Shown: piece after piece, positions 20,838 to 30,056 of the stretch
How the letters are laid out: each line of letters opens with the position of its first letter
Position numbering within the stretch: position 1 is the stretch's first letter
Source: Nitzschia sp. DOCU1
Lineage: Eukaryota > Bacillariophyta > Bacillariophyceae > Bacillariales > Bacillariaceae
Length of the DNA: 64,000 bases
NCBI GenBank assembly: GCA_951394045.1
Contig: OX595987.1
Span: forward strand, 124,001 to 188,000
Direction: 5' to 3'
Position numbers and translations under genes: made by a program
The notes under the pieces: generated by a model
The model's input: only the letters and a program-made list of their open reading frames with translations
What the model was told of the DNA's origin: nothing
The model's database searches: none

Positions 20838-23281
20838 TATAAACAAGGAACTAATGATAGTGAGTTACTAGACTATCTAAAGGTGTGGTTGGCGGTGTAG
20901 TGGTGGGCCAGCGTCGGTGAGTGAGGGAAGGCTGAGGTGTAGTTGGCCAGTGGCTCGGTCAGGGCGATGGGCGTTCGGATGTTTGGATTGGGGGAGGGTG
21001 CAGGATTGGTATCGTGGCGATCAGGGCAGTGGGGGGAGGGGTCTTAGCGGAACAGTCGAAGTCCGGAGCCAGCGATCCAGCCAAGGGCGGGATGGCGGGT
21101 ATCAGGATCACGACTATCTCGAAGGCATCGGCTAGCGGCGCGGACTAGAGCGATGTTCATCCTCGAGCGGACCATCCCCGCAACTTGCGAGTATGGCCTG
21201 GTCCATTTGACAGAAAGGAGCCGGGCAACATGCTGACAGGCAGCAATGGTTTCCTTGGCCCGCAGTCCATCCACCGAGAACACCAAGGGCGTGAAGTGGC
21301 GGCGTGCCTGTTTACACGCGTCGAGATACTTCGATTTCTTCTCCTTTTCCTGCTTCTCGAGCACCTTGGTGGGCGCCGTGTTTCGATACGAACGGGCATC
21401 CGTGTCGGTGACACGAATGTCGAAAATCGTGGTAACACCGCGCTGCCAGAAGCCGTGGGCAGCAACATCGCCCCGGCGTTCTGGGGGTTCAATTGTGCGT
21501 TGCTGGCCATTGGGCCCCGGTACTGTAATCCGACTTTGGGGAATGATTGGCTCGTCGGTTACGCGGGTGGGGCTCAGGGCGGTGGCGCACAATTGGTGCC
21601 ATTCACCTGCTACGTCGTCGTGGCGATGAATGACAAGACCTCCCCTGCGGCACGACATTGCATGCTCGACCGTGAATGGGGAGCCGCATCCATCGCAGTG
21701 GCTGGGGAGGTGGGATGGTTTGAGACCGTAACGCAGGCGTAGGGCGTCACGGAACTCAGTGGCCGACAATTCCGTACCGTTGAGCCGGGAGGGCAGGGTG
21801 GTCAGCCAGGCGCTGCATTCGGTGGACCGAAGGATCCTGCGCTTGGTTGCTCCATCAACGGTTGCTGCCACAAAAGTGTCGAGGTTTGATGAGGCCTGGG
21901 TCTCGCGGTCTTGGTGGTATTGACGGAGCAGGCGGGATGCAGTGGACAAATAATTTGCCACTGGCAGATCCTCACCACTGCGGATGCAGTCCGAGACCAT
22001 TCGCGTGACTTTTTTGGAATTCTCGTGGTGTGCGGAGGCGGCAGCGCAAGGGTTGGGAATGCCCAATCCAGCATTTCGGCAGGGCATTGCCAGTAGGGCC
22101 CGAAGGTGTGGGATGCCGTCATCATCCCCCGGGGCAGTGCCAAATAGCGCAGGAAGAAATTCATCCACAAGGACCCGTTCTACTGGCTCGAAGTAATCTT
22201 CCAAATTTGGGAGCACTCGTTGCAAGTAGATCCACTCCATTTGGAGGGATTTGGTGAGTCCAGCGAAGGCCGTTTGGGGGAAGCGTTTGGCCACTTTGGC
22301 CAAATCCTGGATCGCAGTCACCCACTGGGCCACTTTCTTTTCCACCCAGATCTCACGAAGGGTCGCCGATCCGATGAAGCCGCCAACGTATCGAGAGCCG
22401 TCAGCGTATTGAAAGTCAAAGTCTTTCAATATCCATTGGAGCCGAGCACGGTGGCGGGGTGCGCAGAGGACAATAGATTTGGCCGCATTGGGAAAATATC
22501 CACGGCGGGGGCCTTGGACAGTGAGTAGCTCCATGATTTGGACTAGTTGATTGCCATGGGCACCAATCGCATAGTCATCCGCATACCAGGGTTGGACTGC
22601 CTCAGGCACCGAGTCTCGCAAGTTTCTAGACAGGGGGACGAGGGCGATCCCATAAAGCACCATTGCTAATGGGTCGCCTTGGGTGACTCCTTCGCAGGAG
22701 AGGAGGAATTCAACGTGGCCATCTTCGCCGCGTAGGACAAGGGTGGCGGCGTGGCGGTAGGCGTTGAAGGCCATTCTGGCTCCAGCAGGCCAGAGATGGC
22801 GCACAGTCCAAAGCATCGCCTTCCGGCTGAGCTCATTAAATCCATTATCAGCATCGACTAGGATGCCTCCCCATGGATTCTCATCGTTGGCTGCAGTGGG
22901 TGGCGGGGCATCTGGGGCCAAAGCATCCATCGTGGAGGGGTCGGCAGCCGCAGTCACTGGCTGTTGGCCATCAACCATTTCATCCCAAAGGGAGGACATG
23001 GCATGGACAGCGCCCTCAATACCGGCCTTGAGGCCAGCGCAGAGGTTGAGCGAGCCACAGGCATCTGTGGCCTGGAGCCCCACTTGGTGTAGGACACATT
23101 TGGCCAGGAGGCGGCTGTAGGATTCGCCGATTCCTACTGGGAGGGTGCCCGGCTCTTTGTCCAAGGCCACTAGGCGGCAGGCTCGTAGGGCTCTGTAGGC
23201 GGCCCATGGAGGATGTCCGTTGGCAAGCCAGTAGCCTAGTTTGGCAAGGGCCCAGCGGAGGCGCTCACTGGCGTCCCCATA
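20838..23281 (-). mobile_element. 5'-truncated LINE retrotransposon with C-terminal endonuclease-like domain
   Basis: The 2444-bp segment lies exactly between the two 3459-bp repeats. It encodes on the minus strand the C-terminal part of a reverse transcriptase. Its 3' end (20838, minus-strand direction) abuts the HSF intron with a TATATATA tract, and its 5' end (23281) abuts hydroxylase sequence. No LTR is seen. The element lacks the 5' part of its reading frame, as in typical 5'-truncated non-LTR insertions. Confidence 0.85.
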
Positions 23282-23314
23282 GCATGGGTCCATCTTCGAG
23301 ACTACCGTACGCAA
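21044..23314 (-). CDS. Reverse transcriptase fragment (LINE ORF)
   Basis: About 745 element-derived codons are open, preceded by 11 codons read from the antisense of the hydroxylase exon, so the apparent start is artificial. RT motifs by residue in this frame are RLVALDKEPG (47-56), VDADNGFN (153-160), QGDP (212-215) and the catalytic YADD (244-247), followed by thumb-like helices. Near the C-terminus a C540-C543-H551-C555 knuckle is followed by RRGDV (613-617) and TIFDIRV (629-635), a layout resembling the restriction-like endonuclease of early-branching LINEs. No stop or frameshift lies inside the preserved part, suggesting a young insertion, though the missing N-terminal fingers make it inactive. 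Confidence 0.85.
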   Translation of the reverse strand: MRTVVSKMDPCYGDASERLRWALAKLGYWLANGHPPWAAYRALRACRLVALDKEPGTLPVGIGESYSRLLAKCVLHQVGLQATDACGSLNLCAGLKAGIEGAVHAMSSLWDEMVDGQQPVTAAADPSTMDALAPDAPPPTAANDENPWGGILVDADNGFNELSRKAMLWTVRHLWPAGARMAFNAYRHAATLVLRGEDGHVEFLLSCEGVTQGDPLAMVLYGIALVPLSRNLRDSVPEAVQPWYADDYAIGAHGNQLVQIMELLTVQGPRRGYFPNAAKSIVLCAPRHRARLQWILKDFDFQYADGSRYVGGFIGSATLREIWVEKKVAQWVTAIQDLAKVAKRFPQTAFAGLTKSLQMEWIYLQRVLPNLEDYFEPVERVLVDEFLPALFGTAPGDDDGIPHLRALLAMPCRNAGLGIPNPCAAASAHHENSKKVTRMVSDCIRSGEDLPVANYLSTASRLLRQYHQDRETQASSNLDTFVAATVDGATKRRILRSTECSAWLTTLPSRLNGTELSATEFRDALRLRYGLKPSHLPSHCDGCGSPFTVEHAMSCRRGGLVIHRHDDVAGEWHQLCATALSPTRVTDEPIIPQSRITVPGPNGQQRTIEPPERRGDVAAHGFWQRGVTTIFDIRVTDTDARSYRNTAPTKVLEKQEKEKKSKYLDACKQARRHFTPLVFSVDGLRAKETIAACQHVARLLSVKWTRPYSQVAGMVRSRMNIALVRAASRCLRDSRDPDTRHPALGWIAGSGLRLFR

Positions 23315-23350
23315 TGGGACAATTCCTGTGTTTCGGAAGGACCGAACTGA
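23282..23350 (+). pseudogene. 3' end of prolyl 4-hydroxylase
   Basis: The last 22 codons and stop of the hydroxylase, duplicated as the left edge of the right repeat. There is no upstream coding sequence, so it cannot function. Confidence 0.9.
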
Positions 23351-23943
23351 AACGGTACAGACCGCTCATTCTTGAAATCGAACAGCATGGGATATTAATT
23401 TCGCGAACCCCTTTCATTTGGTCTTAGAGAGTGCCTAGTTTTTCCATTTGGTCCGAACAAACTAGATAGCTCCCTCTAGTACTAGGATCTTTGGTTTGTT
23501 GGAGACGACTTTGCTCGTAATCATATTCGTCGCTTGAAACGGCGGCTTCGTTATTCTTCATAGTATTCTCGACAGATAGCGCATCTCCAAGAATATGACC
23601 ATCTCTCGAAAGCAACCCATCCATTCCACTCTGTGCCACTTTGTGCCCATATGGTGTCCACCAGCAGCCAAACAAGGAATTCAACTCTCATTGCGATGTG
23701 GCTCGGAAGATGATGGTGATACACGAATGATGACCCGCGGGTCTGATGACGTGGATTTTCAGGGGATAAATTGGGGATGGTTCGATTGCGGGGCATCGTC
23801 GTGTTCGCGATAGGCGCGGCATTTTTGACGATGACACACGCACATCCTTTCCAAGGATGTGCACTTGCATTGGATTTTTCCGAGTGGAGAGCTCTCTTTC
23901 AATGTAACTGTGAACAGCAGCAGCAATACATACAAGGTCAACA

Positions 23944-25296
23944 ATGAGATTCGTTTCGTTATGCGCCCCCATCAGCCTGATGGGGTGTGCCCGAACTCAT
24001 GCCTTTTCCTCGTCGTCGTCATCGTCAGGAGTGTCAGTGGCGCATTCTCAGCATCATCATGTAATGGCGACATTATCACTGCGGCGAAATCGTAGAGCGC
24101 CATTGTTCGTTATGTCTAGCAACGACAGCAGGGACGGCAGTCCAAGCAATGTTGCACTGAGTACTCGAGGGGGCGGTGCTGCTAGTGATGCCAACGCTGC
24201 AGCTGCTGCCGCTGCCGCTGCCGATAACGACAAGAATTCGCCGGCTCTGGTGGTCAAGGGCCGGGCTCTGCTCTGTCTAGTGGCCTTGTTGTATGGCACG
24301 CTCAACGTTTCCTTGCGGCTGGTTTATCAACTACCAGAACCACCCTCGGCCGCCGCCATGAGTGCCACACGAGGTTGGCTGGCTGCTATTTGCTTTGTTC
24401 CAGCATTACTAATGGCCGTTCCGTCCACCACTTCTCCTTCTACTACTACGACTGATCAAAAGCAGAAGCAGCAGCAGCAGCAGTCATCTTTATTCAAAGC
24501 AGGCTTGGAATTGGCAATATGGAATGCATTGGCACAAGGTTTGCTGAATGTGGGATTGTTATCCACGGGATCGGCACGAGCGAGTTTCTTGACGCAGTTG
24601 AGTGTCGTCTTGACACCCATCCTTTCTTTGGTGGCGGGACAAGCCGTCTCTACAGGTACTTGGGTGGCATGTGGGGTCGCATTGGTGGGATTGACATTAT
24701 TGTCGGGTGTACTAGGAGGCGCCGCTGTTGCTACTTCTACTGCAGCCACGGTCTTTAGTACGGGAGACTTGCTTGTACTAGGTGGAGCCCTTTCCTGGTC
24801 TTGCTACTTGTTTCGTCTCAGTCAAATTGCTGCCTCGCCCCAAAAATTGGATGAAGTCCAACTACAATTTATCAAATCCATCTTTTTGGCTATTCTGTAT
24901 TCCATCTGGATGATTGGGACCGTCGTAAATACAACCACGAATGCTGGCTCGTTTGGATCTGCCATGGCATCGGCCATGGCTTGGGCAACAACAACGACGG
25001 GGTCACCGTTGGTATTATTAGCCGCATGGGGGGCGTTGTTGTATAGTGCCTTGGGACCAGGGACTGTGGCAGATGTATTGCAACAACAAGGACAACGACA
25101 TGTTACTGCATCAGAAGCTAATGTGTTATTGTCCATGGAACCCGTCTTTGCGGCTATTTGTGCTCGATTAGTTTTGGGAGAAACAACTACCATGACAGAA
25201 AATTTGGGAGGAAGTCTCATTTTGGCGGCGGCTGTCATTTCGGCGACTACATCCAGTAGCAACAGCGGCGAAAACAGCAACAAAACGGGCCAATAA
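23944..25296 (+). CDS. EamA/DMT-type transporter, plastid-type presequence (right copy)
   Basis: The 450-residue protein is identical to that at 18041-19393, with the same presequence ending in THAF, the same Ala, Gln and Ser/Thr runs, and the same ten or so membrane helices. Its upstream 660 bp (to 23282) is also identical to the left copy, so the proximal promoter is duplicated; only sequence beyond that differs (LINE DNA instead of hydroxylase). If both are real loci, gene dosage is doubled. Confidence 0.88.
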   Translation: MRFVSLCAPISLMGCARTHAFSSSSSSSGVSVAHSQHHHVMATLSLRRNRRAPLFVMSSNDSRDGSPSNVALSTRGGGAASDANAAAAAAAAADNDKNSPALVVKGRALLCLVALLYGTLNVSLRLVYQLPEPPSAAAMSATRGWLAAICFVPALLMAVPSTTSPSTTTTDQKQKQQQQQSSLFKAGLELAIWNALAQGLLNVGLLSTGSARASFLTQLSVVLTPILSLVAGQAVSTGTWVACGVALVGLTLLSGVLGGAAVATSTAATVFSTGDLLVLGGALSWSCYLFRLSQIAASPQKLDEVQLQFIKSIFLAILYSIWMIGTVVNTTTNAGSFGSAMASAMAWATTTTGSPLVLLAAWGALLYSALGPGTVADVLQQQGQRHVTASEANVLLSMEPVFAAICARLVLGETTTMTENLGGSLILAAAVISATTSSSNSGENSNKTGQ

Positions 25297-25758
25297 ATGC
25301 TACTACTAGCACAACCGCACCAACAACACGACGATCGGATACTACTACTCCGGTAATTTCCGTGCACGAGTGAATGTAAGAAAAATAACCAATAGAACAA
25401 CTACTAGAGACTCAATAAAATGGCTACTAGTCTAATCGGGCACTTGCTGGTGTAACGTGCTACCGGTACTGACAGTGCTTCTTGATGTAGCGTTGCAGTA
25501 ATTGTGTTCCGGACCCCAAAGTGTAGTTGTAAGCAACACACCGGCTAGGAGTCGACAAGCCGCATACGAGTGATGCTAAGTTCATTTCTATTCCAAACCT
25601 AACGCCGACGACAGCGCACAGAGATGCGCCTTCAAATCCACGACTATCTCTTTTGGACTGAAACGAGCTCTTTGTCGTCCTTTGTACTTTTACGGAAATC
25701 ACCATCTGCTACGGGCTCTAAATCATTGCTACTACAATGCAAGTTTGAGTATGGACTA

Positions 25759-27128
25759 TTAATCGAAAATAGTATTCATGACGTCTTCGTCGAGACTTTC
25801 TTCCAAAATCGATCTCGGCTCCAAGTCGTTTAGAATATACCGAAGCTGGGAGTATGGGGAAATGTCATTGCTTGCACGATTGTCGTCAAACAATGATCGC
25901 GCCATTTGCAGGACGGGATGGTGGGCATTTTGTGTGCTCTTAGATAGTATACTCTCAGGCATATGCTGTTGCTGGGCTGGTTGCGAGGGTGAGCTGTTCT
26001 CGTCATGGTCCCCCCAGCGCAGCGACATAGAACTGTTCGACACTACAAAATCAAGATTTTGGGTCCGTTGATGATCCAACCTGCATGGGTCTTGTTCTTG
26101 TAATTCTCCGATACTCCGATCAAAGTTGCTCCCAGACTCATTCCCCTGAACGAATAGATGTTTATCGGATATTTCAGACGCCAAGCCCACGAAACAAGAT
26201 ACTTGGGACTTGTCGCTCCAAATATCAGACAGCGAAGATGATCGACTGGCCACCTGACTGCTCCTCCTTATTTCCAAAGACGTGGAATTACTGTCATCAT
26301 CAAAGGCGATCGCTGGCCATTCATCTGGTCGTACCAGCCCCATTCTTTCGTACGATAGTGTACCAGGCACCCTCGTCCTCATTTGCTGCTGTGAAACTCC
26401 CCCCATTCGACTCATTTTCCTTTCCATGTTGCATTGGTACGTTAAGTCCGGGGCAAATAAGCTCTCGGCCAGTCCACGTTGATTTTGTTGTTGCACCGCG
26501 GCCGCTGCTTCCATTAGTGCTCGATTCTTTTCCGTCAGCCGATCGGAAAGCTTTCGTGGCGTGCTTTTTCGCCGCAACCCAAGACTTCGCGTCTTATCCT
26601 GCCGGCTGTACCGAGGATTTCGAAAAGTTTCAGCCCAATTCAGTCCATTATTTGATTTCTCACGAGTCATCACAAAGCCATACCGCGCCAACTAGGAAAT
26701 AGAAATAATAAAGTTAGAACCAGAGAAAAGCAAAGATATAACGAGGGAGCGCCTTCATTCAAGACCACAGTGCTTACCTCTTCTACAAAAGCTGCATAGC
26801 TGGAATATTGCATGTACGCCTTCATCAAAGTTGTAGCGAACTCCTGGGTTTTTGATATCGTGAATCCATCGCCGCTGGGGAGCCAAGCAATGATATTCTC
26901 TGTACCGTGCTTCTCGCTATCTTCTAGCATCTGCCAGAGCTTCCATGGGAAGGGAACCTTTAGGGAAGAGAAATCATTGTTTACCGTCTTTCCTTCCATC
27001 GTGTTGGCTCCTGAATCAATTGGATCTTTTTCAGCCGTTTCAACCTCCGAGACGTTAGGCCTTTCTACCGCCGGGGTTGATTGCTCGTTGTACCGCATCA
27101 TGGCCAAGTCGAACCGGTTGCACATCAT
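25759..27128 (-). CDS. HSF-type transcription factor
   Basis: Two exons (27128-26778 and 26691-25759) flank an 86-bp intron (GTAAGC...CTAG), giving 427 residues. The DNA-binding domain spans about 59-150: FPWKLWQMLED, IIAWLPSGDGFTI, a recognition-helix region ending YSSYAAFVEE, then after the intron LARYGFVM and a W...F.NPRYSR end. This is the HSF winged-helix plan (FP..L..ML, W...G..F.I, F.R.L..YGF). The usual Arg-Gln-Leu-Asn of the recognition helix is changed to EELA, so DNA specificity may differ from heat-shock elements. A basic segment (RKSTPRKLSDRLTEKNRALMEAAAAVQQQNQ) may be a short helix, and the acidic C-terminus could be an activation region. Diatom genomes carry many HSF paralogues. 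Start: the first of two ATGs at 27128. Confidence 0.85.
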
Positions 27129-28516
27129 GAACTTGTGGGATTGCCAACCAAGATTACAATCAATGCGTCAAACGTTAATGTCAAACGCAGATGCAAGTGA
27201 TGGTGAGATGCGCTTGGGTCTTGTTGAATTTGTGCACGGTGTGACAAAATTGTGAAGGCGTTGTCCGAGTCGCATAGTTGTGCGAGGGTGAAAACGAAAG
27301 TGCCACTAACCTGCCAAAAAGTAAGACTACAATAAGCTGTCCTCATATTAAACACTGACGAAGACACATATATGCTTCGCGTTCTCTGGTAGACCGTCGA
27401 ATGTGCCATAAATCCAATAGAAAATGATTTTTTGTACAGTACTGTACGCTCTGGAAGGCATAAACATAAACTTTTTGAGATGGCTCGATGGGTACGAAAG
27501 GAACTTCATCTCACTGGGAAGAATTAACATGCGATGACTGGGGCTTTTCTGACAACGCATCCATTAAGAGAAAAAGTGACATTTCCCAACTCATGACTTC
27601 TCCCTATGAGAGTTTCTACTTGAAGTGCCAGGATTTCTCGCTGCTCCTTAATTTCCTTGCTTCTTCGTGTCCCCTAATTGAGATTCGATCAATATCAACA
27701 GTGGGGGTGGTCATTGAAGAACTAAAAGCCAAAACCAGAACGAAGAAACCACGGTAGTGTACATCGGAATCGCAGAGTCTTGTTGCGATGATGACTACCG
27801 TACTTTTTGCATTGATCGATTCCCCCTTGTCCCATACCCCCCTCTCCTAAGTAAGCATTCGACTATGAGAAATTATGTATTTTAATATTCTAAGTAACTC
27901 ACTTTATCTGAGAAATGTACGTAAGAATACTAAAATTCTCCGTTCTCCAATTACAGGTTTGGCGGGTATTTCAATCCAAAAACTACGGTAGCCGGAACTT
28001 GTATAAAACGCTATTACTCGAATCATGCTTAACTAAAAATAATAGAGATTAGAGGTTCTAATAGTTCCGGCAAAGAAGCAGCCATGAACCAAAGGGGCAC
28101 CGGTATTGCCGACATTCATCCTGTTTACTACTGGCTAGAGAGAGCGAGCTACCGGTAGTAGCTTGCCCCATCTCGGAACTGGTCGGCTTGTCGCAGCAGC
28201 ATCATTCGAACAAACAACTCTACTAGCAATAGCAATCGTCCCCTGCTACTACTCTGAATCACGCTTACTAGTACCGATTAGAGGTTCTAATAGTTCTGGC
28301 CAAGCAGCGGCCGTGAACCTAGGCATATTGCCGACTTTCATCATCCTGTTTTCTTAGGACTAGCTAGTAGAATCAGAGAGCAAGTTAGCTTACCCCATCT
28401 CGGAACATTTGCCTGTAACATCATTAGAAGAAGAACAACTCGCAATAGGAATCGTCCGACTTACCTCTGAAGTATGTACCCGTATGTAAGCACCGGCACC
28501 ATGACTGATTCCCATT
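27129..28516. other. Intergenic with an imperfect 200-bp direct repeat
   Basis: It should hold the HSF promoter. A short plus frame at 27488-27757 has no motif. About 28010-28240 and 28244-28457 are diverged copies of each other sharing GATTAGAGGTTCTAATAGTT and CCCCATCTCGGAAC. The palindrome CTACCGGTAG is at 28149-28158 in the first copy only. Confidence 0.6.
28010..28457. repeat. Imperfect tandem repeat, two units of about 215-230 bp
   Basis: Both units contain GATTAGAGGTTCTAATAGTT, a TATTGCCGAC...TTCATC stretch, CCCCATCTCGGAAC and a final AATCGTCC. They are separated by small indels and many substitutions. Confidence 0.8.
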
Positions 28517-29653
28517 TTACGTATTTGACAGCGGCAACGGATGAATCGCAAAGACAAAAACTTCTTTTTCGTCAACGGCAGTAGCAACAATCGTACTAGC
28601 TGCTTCAGTTTTGGCAATGTCGTTAACAACAGGTGGAGAATCAAGTTGAACTGGCCGCCACGCCAGGCATTCCATGCACCAATTTCTATGCTGGATAGCT
28701 TGTATGATTCGATTGATTGTCGTAAAATTGGCGCTATCATCCCCTTCGGCAGTATCGCGTCGTTGAAAGCTTAGTAGCAAAGTCGGTTGCTGCTGCTTGT
28801 TGACGTTGGCGGCGGCGGCAGCAGCAGCAAAGATCGATGCGACAGTATCCAATAGGGAATCCAACATGCTGACTAGCCAAACGCAATCGGATGCTACAAT
28901 CAAATCTAGTTGATTGTATTGTGCTGGTGATAGCTGCCTTTCCAAGGGTAGCGTCCAATCCAAGGCGGCTGTCGCAGCCCATCCTCTACCAATGGGGACG
29001 ACGACCCCACCGGCAGCGGATGATTCTTGGAGCCACTCTGGGCTTTTCTCTTCTTGTGGTTGATAAACTTTGTTTTGATTCCACTCGACATTGGGATACG
29101 TGGCATTTTCGACCAGGGTGGTTAAATCGGTCAATAGAACTTGTGCTCCAGCCGCGGCCAAGTTAATTCCCAGCATCCCAATGCCAGCTCCTAGTTCGAG
29201 AATTCGAGCCGGTTTCGTTCGACTAGCCGCAATTCGTTCTTGCCAGTACACTAGTGTTGGATGATCCGAGTAGTTGTCAAGGGTACTCGCAGTAGGCCAC
29301 GTGAGTGACTCTAGCAATAGCCGCGTTCCGGCCCAAATCTGAAAGCCCGTTGCCCCCGCCAATGTATAACCTGGATCAAAAAAATTTGGATCCACAGCCG
29401 CATAGGCAGATTCCATATCTTCATCCCTGACTTTGGATTCCTCCGTCAGCAAAACGCCCTGGGATCGTTTGCGACAGCTAAATTGCAACAAATCCGGGCA
29501 TTCCGACGAAGACGACGCTGGCGGAGCCGTACAATAAAACGTGACGGATCCAACTCGTTGTTGTTCGTCCTCAGCGTCCTCATCCATTCGTTCCCCGCAA
29601 CGAAATCCAGGGGGCGGCGGCCGATAACGTGACGCGTCTCTTAATAAGAACAT
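28517..29653 (-). CDS. Protein-lysine methyltransferase-like (methyltransferase 16 family)
   Basis: 378 residues, single exon. SAM-binding motif I is ILELGAGIGMLG (about 151-162), with LLTDL as the acidic strand-2 end, and the family-16 hallmark LDLIVASDCVWL (about 249-260) follows. TGFQIWAGTRLL before motif I matches the W/G-rich entry motif of the METTL21/EEF2KMT group. Such enzymes methylate lysines on translation factors or chaperones in the cytosol; the exact target cannot be read from the sequence. It is divergently arranged with the secreted protein gene at 30057, with 403 bp between starts. Confidence 0.85.
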   Translation of the reverse strand: MFLLRDASRYRPPPPGFRCGERMDEDAEDEQQRVGSVTFYCTAPPASSSSECPDLLQFSCRKRSQGVLLTEESKVRDEDMESAYAAVDPNFFDPGYTLAGATGFQIWAGTRLLLESLTWPTASTLDNYSDHPTLVYWQERIAASRTKPARILELGAGIGMLGINLAAAGAQVLLTDLTTLVENATYPNVEWNQNKVYQPQEEKSPEWLQESSAAGGVVVPIGRGWAATAALDWTLPLERQLSPAQYNQLDLIVASDCVWLVSMLDSLLDTVASIFAAAAAAANVNKQQQPTLLLSFQRRDTAEGDDSANFTTINRIIQAIQHRNWCMECLAWRPVQLDSPPVVNDIAKTEAASTIVATAVDEKEVFVFAIHPLPLSNT

Positions 29654-30056
29654 TCTAATGATGACTAGAACTTGATTGCGATTACAGCATTACAAAGAGA
29701 TAGCGTCGTCGTCGACTGAGCACAAAGCCATCGTATGTAGCGTCCAATTTGAAAGGCTGGGGTGGTCCGAGAGAGTGGCGTTATGATAGAGCGGGGGACA
29801 TCAGTCAGTAGTAAGACGTTGGATGTACATATGGATACACGTGAGACGAATCCGAAGTCACATACTATCATACCCACTCTCTGTACCCCACCTCCCACCA
29901 TTCGTCCACAATGCGCTCACCGCTTCTCATCTCCCTCTCTCTCGACACCCACAAACCCAAAAGATATCAAATCTCGCTGGCGTACCTGGTAACCCGTTAC
30001 TAACACCAAATCGACACCTTTCAATGCGTCGTAATCATTAATCATTAAATTGAAGG
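29654..30056. other. Divergent promoter region
   Basis: A 403-bp spacer between divergent genes; it must hold both promoters. No clear TATA box or repeat is recognised. A CT-rich tract lies at about 29920-29945. Confidence 0.45.

Larger units (their letters stand above)
23282..26740. repeat. 3459-bp direct repeat, right copy
   Basis: Copy of 17379-20837. It begins within the hydroxylase exon and continues past its right edge into the intact HSF gene, so the right side carries the complete HSF gene and only a scrap of the hydroxylase. Confidence 0.97.

Noticed and set aside
17379..26740. 3.46-kb repeats as LTRs of one element
   Set aside because: They contain ordinary host genes with introns and the middle lacks gag/pol of LTR type; the reverse transcriptase is LINE-like.
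27488..27757. 89-codon plus-strand frame upstream of the HSF gene
   Set aside because: No recognisable motif or codon signal; too short to support.
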